A stretch of DNA of 64,000 nucleotides from Siphonodentalium dalli (lineage: Eukaryota; Mollusca; Scaphopoda; Gadilida; Siphonodentaliidae). The stretch spans positions 129,403,989 to 129,467,988 of the forward strand of contig CP136068.1 in NCBI GenBank assembly GCA_032622095.1. The letters are read 5' to 3'. Of this stretch, positions 23,901-34,143 are shown piece after piece. Below the pieces are notes generated by a model that worked only from the letters and a program-made list of their open reading frames with translations, had not been told where the DNA came from and ran no database searches. Position 1 is the stretch's first letter; each line of letters starts with the position of its first letter. The position numbers were made by a program, and so were the translations under genes.

Positions 23901-24519
23901 ACGACCAGTAACACACATACATGGGTCCATAATGTTCAACAACTGTGTTGCCTCTCATGAATTATTTCACGTAACCAGTTCAATCGAGTGATTATTCTCT
24001 ATGTACATGTAGATATCAGGATATCAGATAGTATTTTTCCGCTAACGTTGTGAACAAATTAGGGTGGGGGGGGGTTCGAAAAAAATTCCAGGTTGGTATG
24101 ATAGGGTGGGTGGGTGTCTCTCGGGTCCGAAAAGCAGTTTTTTCCATGTACCAAATTTATTTTCCATTTCTGGTATTGAGTCTTATTTTGATGTGTTTTG
24201 AACAGAAACAGGCCATATACAATGTATAGTTACTAGAAATGCTATACTATATATATAGAGGTTATCAGAAGTTGGATCAGTGGCACAATGCCAACAATAA
24301 CCCAAATTCAACTTGATAGAACAAGAAACTGCGCTATCGGAAAAATAAAATTTAATCAGGATTCCATCTACTGATACAACAAAATAAGAATAACTATGCA
24401 GAACTCAGCTGAAAATAAGAAATAATATGAAAGCACACTTGATCATATGTGACATGGAAATAAAGATATACCGGTAATAAATATTAATGGAATAAAATAG
24501 ACTTTTGACAAATTGACAA

Positions 24520-25303
24520 CGTAAAACATAAAATCTTAACATATAAATTGAAGGCCAGCCGGGCCAGCTTGAACAATTTCAAATTGTTTTCCAAGTCAAT
24601 GTGGATCAGCTTGTAATGTTAATCACAAAACAAAGATTTTATCGTCACTGATATCGTGAGCAAAAAAGAAGTGAGATTGGGCTATCCATCCATATGTTAT
24701 TCCCAATTATTACGAAGCCTATTACTTCAGGCAGTGGCTACCAGCCTGCCATTACACGCTATAACATGTTTCCTCAGTTATGGGGGGCGGGGAGGGGGTG
24801 GTGTCTTACCCCCCAACTTTGGTCCAAATTTTCAACAGTTGGAAATTTCATACCTGCCAAAACATTAGCTGGAAATTTCACACCAACAATATGTTGAAAA
24901 TGTTCTTGTAGTTTGATTTTCAAACAATATAATGGGGGGAAGTAATTGTTTTTGGACCAATATTTGCATATTTTCCAATTTTTTGGTCAAAATTTTGGAC
25001 TGATATGGTCATCAGTTGGAAATTTTCCAACCTTATGAGGGTGATAGGTTGGAAATTTCCAACACTTGGAAAGCTTGTGTCCGGGTCCCTGTCCCTCCCC
25101 TTTGGCCAGTCAAAACCTGCTAGTTAATTTAAGAAAACAATATTGTCATACATTTGGTTAACATTGTCATTGCAATTGCCATCAGTTGGAAATTTTCCAA
25201 CCTAAGTGGGTGTGTCAGGTTTGAAATTTCCAACTCTATAGAAAGGCTTGAGGCTAGTCTAGATGTTTAAGGATTTTGCGATTTTCTTGTTCAGATTTCA
25301 AAA
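24520..25303. repeat. Spacer of the giant inverted repeat, holding TTGGAAATTT-type repeat
   Basis: Single-copy centre between the arms. From about 24785 it contains CCCCCAACTTTGGTC, AACAGTTGGAAATTTC and the perfect palindrome GTTGGAAATTTCCAAC at 25048-25063. The same sequence family occurs at 56690-57350 (CCAACTTTGGTCAAAATGTT and onwards), so the spacer contains a dispersed element. No gene. Confidence 0.75.
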
Positions 25304-25493
25304 TTTGTCAATTTGTCAAAAGTCTATTTTATTCCATTAATATTTATTACCGGTATATCTTTATTTCCATGTCACATATGATCAAGTGTGCTTTCATATT
25401 TGTCAATTTGTCAAAAGTCTATTTTATTCCATTAATATTTATTACCGGTATATCTTTATTTCCATGTCACATATGATCAAGTGTGCTTTCATA
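25304..25493 (+). repeat. 95 bp tandem duplication at the inner edge of the right arm
   Basis: The segment beginning TTTGTCAATTTGTCAAAAGT is present twice in a row with a 95 bp period (about 25304 and 25399). The left arm has it once (24420-24519). The duplication therefore arose after, or with, formation of the inverted repeat. Confidence 0.9.
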
Positions 25494-28400
25494 TTATTTC
25501 TTATTTTCAGCTGAGTTCTGCATAGTTATTCTTATTTTGTTGTATCAGTAGATGGAATCCTGATTAAATTTTATTTTTCCGATAGCGCAGTTTCTTGTTC
25601 TATCAAGTTGAATTTGGGTTATTGTTGGCATTGTGCCACTGATCCAACTTCTGATAACCTCTATATATATAGTATAGCATTTCTAGTAACTATACATTGT
25701 ATATGGCCTGTTTCTGTTCAAAACACATCAAAATAAGACTCAATACCAGAAATGGAAAATAAATTTGGTACATGGAAAAAACTGCTTTTCGGACCCGAGA
25801 GACACCCACCCACCCTATCATACCAACCTGGAATTTTTTTCGAACCCCCCCCCCACCCTAATTTGTTCACAACGTTAGCGGAAAAATACTATCTGATATC
25901 CTGATATCTACATGTACATAGAGAATAATCACTCGATTGAACTGGTTACGTGAAATAATTCATGAGAGGCAACACAGTTGTTGAACATTATGGACCCATG
26001 TATGTGTGTTACTGGTCGTGTGTTACTGGTCGATAATTTGACACTCCTGCGATCCGGTAAACTTTTGACACTTCGGGTATTTTACTGATTGTGCGATCTT
26101 TACCCGTACTTACCGGGTATGGTAGAATCTGTTGTTTACACACTTTTTCTGCCACGGTTTGTACTGGGGCTAATATTTATTTATAATGGCCAACAACAAG
26201 TTAAAGGCAGGGATGTTGTACAAGCATGATTGTCTTGATTGAATCGTTAATGTCATCAGTTAAATCAAGTGATCTATTCTGTTTAGGCCAAAGAAAAAAG
26301 ATTGTATGTTTCCGGTAACGGCGCGAAAAAATTAGGGTAGGTACAGGGGGGGGGGGGGTGAAAACAAAAATTCGGCGTGGGTGGTCAAAGCCACCAACAA
26401 GCAATTTTTTCCGCAACTAAAACAAAATTTCCTGCTTGTTTTTTAGTGTTTTGGCAATGAGTTGGGCTTCAAAACCACTTTGAATGCGAGAAATAATGTA
26501 ATTCTAACTGGTAAACTGACTGCAGGCAGTTATCGTGTTGTATTTTGTTGCAAATTTTGAAATCCAAGATGGCCGCTGGCAGCCATGTTTTTTTGGCCGA
26601 ATGACCTAAAAATGACTCATTCCTATTTACATGTCCATGTTAACATCCATGATAAATAGTATGCACATAAATTCATATACAGCTGTTTACAGTGAATTTC
26701 CCCCGCAAATCTCTGTTTTATTGTTAAAAGGGGGATGGGTGTAAAAAAAATGGTCGGAAAAAAACTGCTGAAAACGGAAAAAAAAATTGGCGGTGGGGTG
26801 GGTGGGTACAATTTTTTTTCCGACCCCCCCCCCCCCCCCCCCCCCCTGGTAGGTACGGTAACCCTGTAGGTAGGGAATTTTTTTTTTAATTTTATTTTGA
26901 TATTTTTTATCCAGTTGCAGAAATATTGAACTACCTCGACCGAAGTAACATAAAATGCCAACCCGTGTTGTGGGGAAAGTATTACTTGATCAACACAGTG
27001 GAAATATACATTAAGATTTATAAAAAAAATCAAATTTCATGTTTAGGTATGTTTTTTATTATTCACATACATGTACATGACATACATGTAGCACATTTTC
27101 ATAAATTTGGTAGGAAATTGATGTCACTAACTTTTTATAAGAATTTTACCAATAATACCGCCATTATACCGTACTTGTATTGTGACGACTACATCCCATT
27201 GTCTGGGGGTAGCCAGTACGACCACCGAGCATGCCTGGTTTTTGGAGACCGTAGCTACATTGTATACCCCTAACATATGTGGTGATAACCTCTATACATG
27301 TATATATACAGATACACACCCACCATGTCTGTTGATAGTGTTCCATAAGTCCCAAACAAGACATAAAGCAGGCAGGAGATACATGTACATGTAGTCCGAA
27401 ATACACTCAGGAAATTAAAATTGCAAAATGTATGCCCATCAATCCACAACCCATCACACACCTGGGGCCTTTGAGACAGCTGTCAATTCATGGTAACTTT
27501 TCACAGGGATATGTCAGAAACCATGTGTTTTGCACACTAAAGGTCATCAATATTTATGAGCATTAGTGGTAAAAACAGTAAATTTTAGAAAATTTTGACT
27601 TTTTCTCAAAATATCAATAAAAAGTTTAGGGTCGGCGGGTTATTTTTAGGGTCGGTCGATGTACGGAAACATAGTTTCTTTTTACTTTGGCCTTATTACT
27701 GTATACAACCGTTAGTAAGCCCATCCTCGAGGATAAACCCAGTCTCCTCGTACCGGTAGATAAGCCCAGTTTAGCCCACCCCCATTGTTGAGCATTTGGA
27801 AGGTGAATACAATCATGTCTTTCTATCCTGTAGAATACAGGTACCCTGTAGGGGAAGATACATGTACTCAAGCACATCTGTGCTTTTTTTTATCCCAAAT
27901 GTATAGAAGCTGAACTGTCTTGTCACTGTTTCTGGTCATTATCATGTGATTTTATCTTGTTATTGATATAAATAAACACATTATTATCTTTTTCAGTACC
28001 AAAATATGGTAATGATATAAAACATGATGGTATGTCAGCACCTGAAGGCTAACTTTATGAGTAAATACATGTACATGCACAAGCTCGCCCCCTGGCTTAC
28101 TGATTGGTGTACATGTACATGTATACAGTATGTACATGTATACAGTATGTACAGTACATGTATACAGTATGTACAGTTGTACATGTACCCGTACCAAGGA
28201 TTATGGGTATATATAGTGATACATGTACATGTACCTCAGTCTGTCTTTCCTTTCGGTGTGTCATTCTGTCTATCCATAACTAACATTTCACAACACAGCT
28301 CAAAACTGGGAATTCCAATTTCAGTTTTGTTCACACTTTTTCCCAGAGTTATGGCCCTTTACTGGACTTTGTGTAGCGTCCATAACAAACATGCTCTATA

Positions 28401-28954
28401 TCCATGTAACTGGATTCGCATCGCAATTTGTGATGCGTTTTCCAATTTCTGCAAAGCAATTTACAATGAAAAAAGATGTATTGGTAGGGAATGCTATACA
28501 AAATCTACTCTGACCTCTGGCTGTGGATGTCTTTATTATTGGATTTTGTTGTCTTATGTCGCAGTGATATCACAGGTTGGGGGGAAATGTTTTGTCCATT
28601 AATTATACCCCCTGCAACGCGGTTGTGGAGAAGGGGGTTTATACTCCAATCAGCTTGTCTGTGGACATAAATTTGTCTGGAGTTTTTCTCAGCTGTTTTC
28701 TGATCATATTCCGTGGAAGTTGACACAGACATCAACAACATGGGGACCTGCGATTATGACATCTGTCAGACTTTTTATGGTGGCGTTACATCCCCATTTT
28801 TCGACTTAGAAAATCTTTGCAAAATGTATAATTTTGTCCGAGCTTTTATTCCTACATTTTTAGCTCAACTTTACTTTGTAAAGTTTGAGCCATTTGCCAT
28901 GGCTTGGTATCCGTCATCCGTGTGTGTGTGCGTGACTCGTCAACAATTTCCTTT

Positions 28955-29522
28955 AGCACTGGCTACAGGTCGTACCTTTGGTCGGATCATTATGAAATTT
29001 GTCATGCCTGTTGACATTGACATGTACATGTAGATGGGAACGAGTCATTTTGGGGTCGTTCGGACAAAAAATATGGCCGCCAGCAGCCATCTTGGATTTT
29101 ACTCTTTGGATGACTAAATCCTTCTGCATGGGCTGCAGATCGTAGCTTTGGTCGGATCTTCATGAAATTTGTCATCGATGTTAATATTGACATGTAGCCA
29201 TTTTGGGGTCATTGGGCCAGAAAACATGGCCGCCAGTGGCCATCTTGAATTTCAAATTTCAATCCATTAGCACGGGTTACAGGTAGTACTGTTTGTCTGA
29301 TCATCATGAAATTTATCATCGATGTTAATATTGACATGTAGATGGGAACGAGTCATTTTGGGGTCGTTCGGACAAAAAATATGGCCGCCAGCAGCCATCT
29401 TGGATTTTACTCTGCATGACTAAATCCTTTGGCATGGGCTACAGGTCGTAGTACCTTTGGTTGGATCATTATGAGATTTGTCATGGCTGTTGACATTGAA
29501 ATCTAGATGAGAACGAGTAATT
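28955..29522 (-). repeat. ~160 bp repeat units inside the right arm
   Basis: Mirror of 20360-20935: units marked by GATGGGAACGAGTCATTTTG and by GGCCGCCAGCAGCCATCTTG, three to four copies. Same order and spacing as in the left arm with few differences. Confidence 0.8.
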
Positions 29523-29523
29523 T

Positions 29524-29592
29524 AAGGACGACCAGCTGGGCGCAGCCCAGCCGCGCATGTGTTGCGTAGCAACATATGCGCTGGTCGTCCTT
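29524..29592. other. T-shaped palindromic structure, right copy
   Basis: Mirror of 20288-20356. Here the outer stem AAGGACGACCAG/CTGGTCGTCCTT is 12 bp and fully paired; the left arm has one substitution (C to A) in it. Both inner hairpins are kept, including the 13 bp one. Confidence 0.8.
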
Positions 29593-30160
29593 ATACTAAG
29601 TTCGCTTTCGAACATGGGCGCCGCCATCTTGAATTAGGCGCGCCGCCATCTTGAATTTGAGGGGCCGCCATCTTGAAACGTCATTGCAATTAAATTAAAA
29701 CTACAAAATGTTACTTTTCATATAGCCAAAATAGCGGTATTCATTGCGTGATCGTATTACATGGTTTATAATTATAACAATAATCATTACTTAAATATTG
29801 CCAACCTGACTCGGGTTGCTATGCCAGTCGGAAAATTACGGAAATTATTTAAAAATTAAAACTGCACAAATTCGTTAGCCACATCGCAAAAACAACATGA
29901 CTCATTTCGTAAATGCCTAAAATGTTTGTAATATCACTTAATAAACTTTTCTTTAGTTTAGTAAATTTGTAAAAGCACATTCACGCTTTACAGTAAACTG
30001 TTATGTGACGTCATATGTTGTATCCAAAGCGACGTCATACTGGCACGCGCATTTCCCCGCGAAAGTTATTGATGTTTTGCCAACGACATAGCACACTTAA
30101 AGAAAATCGCAATGTACTGGGGATCCGAAAGACAGACAGCCAGACCAATTAAAAAAATTA

Positions 30161-31897
30161 AATAATTAGTAGGTTCTGGTTTAAACAATATTTTATTTCT
30201 TCCCAAAATTATATAATTATAAAACATGACACATGTATGAATAGAAGACAAGAAGGGAGGAAGAGGATTTGACAACAAGCATCAGATGCTTATATAGAGC
30301 CATCTCCTCAGAGGAGAATAGATTACATATAGTGTTCAGTGAGAAGTGGAAGTTAAGATTAAGTGAGAGGAAGAGATACAGAGCATGATTAGAAGATAAA
30401 TGAACAGTTGGGTGAGAACAGAGGAAAAAAGCAATTAACACATATATTTACAATGATCACTACCCTTATGCATGTTATTGTTTTACATAGGAAAATTTAA
30501 AACTATTTGTGTCGATTGGAGTCAATAGTTTGCCAGTACCTTAATATGGCTTTTTTTTTATTTATTTAAGTTTTTGTTTTTTTGGGTCGAGTTATTGAAA
30601 TTATTGCTACATTGTTAGCTATATACATGTATATGATTTGTTTCTACATCATTTTTTGTTTGTGTCTCTGAAGACTATCAAATTCGAGCAGCTACTTATT
30701 GTGAATATCAGAAATACAATTGGCGATTAACGAAATCGATTGCTTGTTAGTATAAATGTTTGAGTTGCCTCAAATATGGCCTTATTGAGTCTTTTGGGAA
30801 ATGAAGTAGATCCCTTAAGTAAAATATCAGATCTCCACAAATTTTGTGCTAATACTGAGAAAATTTCAATTCGTATTGTCGAGTATCTGGGACAATATAG
30901 TAAAAAGTGGTCGGCAGTCTCGACTTCCCCACATGAGCATTTATCAGATTCGTTTAAATGGTTGCGACTGAGATCATCATTGAGGTTACTGCATCCTAGT
31001 CGAAGTTGCGTGTGAATTAACTGGGCTTTGCGGCATTTGCTATAGCTATAATGGCGAACATTCTTTTGTCTTAGGCGCAGATTGGTATTCAATTTGTATT
31101 TGAAATTTTCTAGAGTTTCTGAGTTTTTCAGGTCATCAGATAATTTATTCCACTGGCGTGTTGTCGCGGGCAAGAATGATCGTTGATATGATGATGTGTC
31201 CGAAAAAGGGGGTCTTAAGTCAGTTCTCCGAAAGTCATATCTGTCAGCCCCTGGGTGATTATGATTAACAGTGTTGTAAAGATATGCTGGCGAATTGCGA
31301 TAGAACATCTTATAGAATTGATGTAGTTTGAATTTTGTTCTCCTTTCACTTAACATTTCCCAACCAAGGTCTGCCAATATATCAATGCTGTTTATGCTTC
31401 TAGTTCCTCCCGTTGCTATTCTAGCAGCTTCAAATTGAATTTTTTCTATTAGCTCACTTTCAGCTTGCGTGCAGTTGTCCCATACGGGTGAGGCATATTC
31501 CAAGACTGGTCTTATATAAGCAAAATATATTCTCTCTATAGTTATACGGTCCAGGTAGTATTTAAATTTTCTTAGGTGGTTCACTCGTTTCCAGGCCCTG
31601 TCTATAATGTCATTTATATGAGCATCCCATGAGCCATGATTGTTAAACGTTAATCCCAGATGTTTGTGAAAAATCACCTCATTTACGTCCTCGTTAGACA
31701 TATGGAGTCGGGGATGATCAGGGGGGGTCAGTTTTACGCGATATCAAGAGAGTAGGTTCTATATAGTAGTCGTACGGTGTGCCAATGAGGCTATATAAAC
31801 TTTACTCGACTGGGGGTAAAAGTTATAACGACCATCCTTGGGAAGTCATGAGACAAAAAATCCACTGCAGATCAGATTAATTTTGAAAATATCTCAT
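30161..31897 (-). mobile_element. 5'-truncated LINE inserted in the right arm of the inverted repeat
   Basis: The arm homology stops at CCAGACCAATTAAAAAAATTA and resumes at AACAGGGGG; the break is flanked by the 8-mer AAAAATTA at 30153-30160 and 31898-31905, a likely target-site duplication. The insert reads on the minus strand, with its 3' end at the low coordinate (no long poly-A). It contains only the C-terminal part of a reverse transcriptase ORF. Typical incomplete target-primed insertion. It postdates the inverted duplication because the left arm lacks it. Confidence 0.85.
30727..31701 (-). pseudogene. C-terminal fragment of a LINE reverse transcriptase with CxC-x7-H-x4-C motif
   Basis: A 324-codon block; coding similarity continues slightly upstream (RVKLTPPDHPRLH just before the first Met) and then meets a stop, so the Met is not a true start. 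HLGLTFN..SWDAHI (residues 14-30) is the region following the YADD palm in LINE reverse transcriptases; IRPVLEYASPVWDNCT (63-78) and TRQWNKLSDDLKN (181-193) are typical of the downstream part. Cys255, Cys257, His265 and Cys270 form a zinc-knuckle-like motif seen at the C-terminus of some Jockey/I-type elements. The palm with its catalytic Asp residues is missing. This LINE is clearly different from the one at 14.8 kb, whose tail lacks the Cys/His motif. Confidence 0.9.
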
Positions 31898-32050
31898 AAA
31901 AATTATCATCCAGAACAGGGGGGGGGGGGTGCAGACACAGGGTGGAAAAAACTGTTTTCTTCGGTTTGGGTACCCCCCCCCCCCAAAACAGCAAAAACTG
32001 CAGTTTTTTTCTACTGACCATTTGCCCCCCCCCCTTAGAAAAATCAAATC

Positions 32051-32528
32051 AACTACACGCAGCCGAACGTGGTTAGATTTCTGGTTTGTATCGTCTTTTT
32101 TCAGTTTAATGAACGTACACCGCGGCAATTACACCATGGCCGAACGGCAAGTACACCGCGGCCCAACTGTAGTTAGCCGGTGGAGCCGCGGTGTAGTTGC
32201 ATTTCAGCCACGGTGGCAACGCTAACTGCACCGCGGTTAGGTGGACACTTGTTTTGTCAAGCAGGGTAGTTGCCGAGGTGTACGTTCATTGAACTGAAAA
32301 AAGAGGATACAAACCAGAAATCTAACCACGGTGTACATGCCATTCGGCCGCGTTGTAGTTGCCTTTCGGCCATGGTGTACTTGCCGTTCGGCCAAAAGTG
32401 TACTTGCCTTCGGCCGCAGTGTACTTGCCGTTCGGCCGCGGTGCTCAACCGCAGTTACAAAAGCTGACACCGCGGCCGAACGGCAAATACACCGCGGTGC
32501 CAATGGACACTTGTTTTGTCGAGCGGGG
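32051..32528. mobile_element. Minisatellite MITE cluster (ends CCCTGCTGG..), two merged copies
   Basis: One piece ends at AGCAGGGTA near 32268 and a second ends at GAGCGGGGTA near 32528; both carry inverted forms of the family end ACTTGTTTTGTCCAGCAGGG. Internal landmarks: AAATCTAACCACGGTGTACA, AACTGAAAAAAGA and degenerate 22 bp units GCGGCCGAACGGCAAGTACACC. It abuts the outer border of the giant inverted repeat exactly, so the border may have been set by this insertion or by recombination in it. Confidence 0.75.
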
Positions 32529-33637
32529 TAGCATTGTTCTAAAATCATATAAAATTCATACCAAAATGGATAGCTTTTATCCACATTTGGGTAGCAAATT
32601 GCGATGCAATACCAGTTAATTTTCTCCCTGCCTCAACATTCATCACACTATTGTCGTTATTTATTTTGTCATATTTTCTCAATAAAAGGTACTACCGCTA
32701 GCAATGAACTTATATGTAAATTGTAATTCATATTCACTATTCTCGTTTACATTACCAGTACCGGTAATCGAAAGACACAGCAAAAATTTCTTTTTCAATT
32801 ACGACAATAATGCTTTAGGCCCACCGATCCTACATGTACCATATGTGTGACAATCGTGCTCCCAAAAAATCTAAATTACAATGTCGTATTAGTTAATAAT
32901 TGGTCACGTGACAAAATCAGATATAGCCTACATTGTATATACGACCCAAAGAGTCTATGGTTCGTTAATAAAGATAATAAAGATTTGACACACTTGGACA
33001 TGGGTACACTGTTCAGCGATATACCCGGTAATTGTTGTAGTCGATACTAATGGTAGGTATCTGTTAAACTGTTCACCCCACAATAGACCTACATCACGTC
33101 TTCACGAAGGGGGTCCCAGAAAACAGACACAAATTACAAGTGCTAAATGTTATTAATTAACAAGATTCAATGGATCGAAAGTTGGTGCAACGCGCTAGAT
33201 TTCCCGGGAAACAGAAAGTAGGAAATTTCTACCAATTATTCTGGCAGATAACTGGTTGCAAACAATGACGTTCATTTAAGAACGTACTAGTAATAGACCG
33301 ATTGTTCAAGGTTTCTGTTCATTCCAATCTATGTTTTGTCATGCATAGTGGCGGTTGACATTGAATTTTATTCATATAATCTGAATTGGATATCTCAAGT
33401 TCTAAACATACATGAAAGGTAATCATTTGAGTTCAGCATCTAGCGATCACACACCGTGTAGACAATTTATATAGTGCCGATACAGATTACAAATATATGC
33501 GGCGATTAATCACCATTGATCACGGGTTGCGATCGAAGCACATACTTTGCAATAATGCATGTCTATTCTGAACGGCATACATTCAAAATTACCTACGTTT
33601 GCTAACTTGGCAACCTTGCGTATAAATGTTTGTGATC
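32529..33637. other. No gene; contains one copy of a ~190 bp direct duplication
   Basis: 32797-32985 (TTACGACAATAATGCTTTAGGCCCACCG, shown in part) is repeated in the same orientation at 39563-39720 with moderate divergence, including GGT-ACGTGACAAAATCAGATA-like sequence. Otherwise featureless. Confidence 0.55.
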
Positions 33638-34143
33638 TTAGTGTACGTTCAGACGACCACGATTCAATCGTAAGTGGAAAGATTTCCGTCGTAGGAAGTG
33701 ACCGGTAGTTGGACTGCGCATGCTCACGTCAAAATCGTAGGTCAATATATAATATCAAGCACTGTTTGATTTTAGATGCGAAATCGTGGCGTGTCCTTGG
33801 TTACCTCCACTTGCGACGTAATCGCAGTCGTGTGTAATTAAACATCGTAGCTGGAAATGACCGTAGGGTAGTCAATCACATGCTTTTGGAACAACCTACG
33901 GTATACCCTGCTGGACAAAACAAGTGTCCACATAACCGCGGTGTGGTTAGCGTTGCCACTGCGGCCGAAATGCAACTACACCGCAGCTCCACCGACTAAC
34001 TACAGTTGGGCCGCGGTGTACTTTCCATTCAGCCATGGTGTAGTTGCCGCGGTGTAAATTCATTAAACTGAAAAAAGACTATACAAACCAGAAATCTAAC
34101 CACGATGTGCATGCCATTCGGTCGCGTTGTAGTTGCCTTTCGG

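Larger units (their letters stand above)
19582..24519 (+). repeat. Left arm of giant inverted repeat (~4.9 kb)
   Basis: From GATTTGATTTTTCTAAG (19582) to GACTTTTGACAAATTGACAA (24519) this is mirrored by 25304-32050 minus a later LINE insertion. Paired landmarks: GGATCCCCAGTACATTGCG near 19757 with its complement near 30120; the 69 nt structure at 20288 with 29524; ORF-sized stretches around 20847-21167, 22540-22752 and 22661-23008 give identical translations from the other arm. Differences include scattered substitutions, homopolymer lengths and a ~58 bp segment near 21828-21885 absent from the right arm, so the arms have diverged independently. Contents: poly-G elements, promoter-like cluster, ~160 bp repeat units, TACATGTA-rich tract (21650-21810). 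No convincing gene. Confidence 0.95.
25304..32050 (-). repeat. Right arm of giant inverted repeat, interrupted by a LINE
   Basis: Inverted counterpart of 19582-24519. The homology runs to about 30157, is broken by the LINE insertion 30161-31897, and resumes to 32050 (CCTTAGAAAAATCAAATC). A C-run at about 26825-26846 is much longer than its G-run partner (23090-23101). The ORF-like stretches (28024-28602, 26926-27273, 27182-27394, 28713-29033) are low-complexity or mirror images of the left arm and are not called as genes. Confidence 0.95.

Noticed and set aside
28024-28602. 192-codon ORF in the right arm (and 167-codon partner in the left arm)
   Set aside because: It runs through TACATGTA-type simple sequence (YMYMH, CTCIQYVH residues), is frame-shifted between the arms, and shows no domain; a by-product of low complexity.
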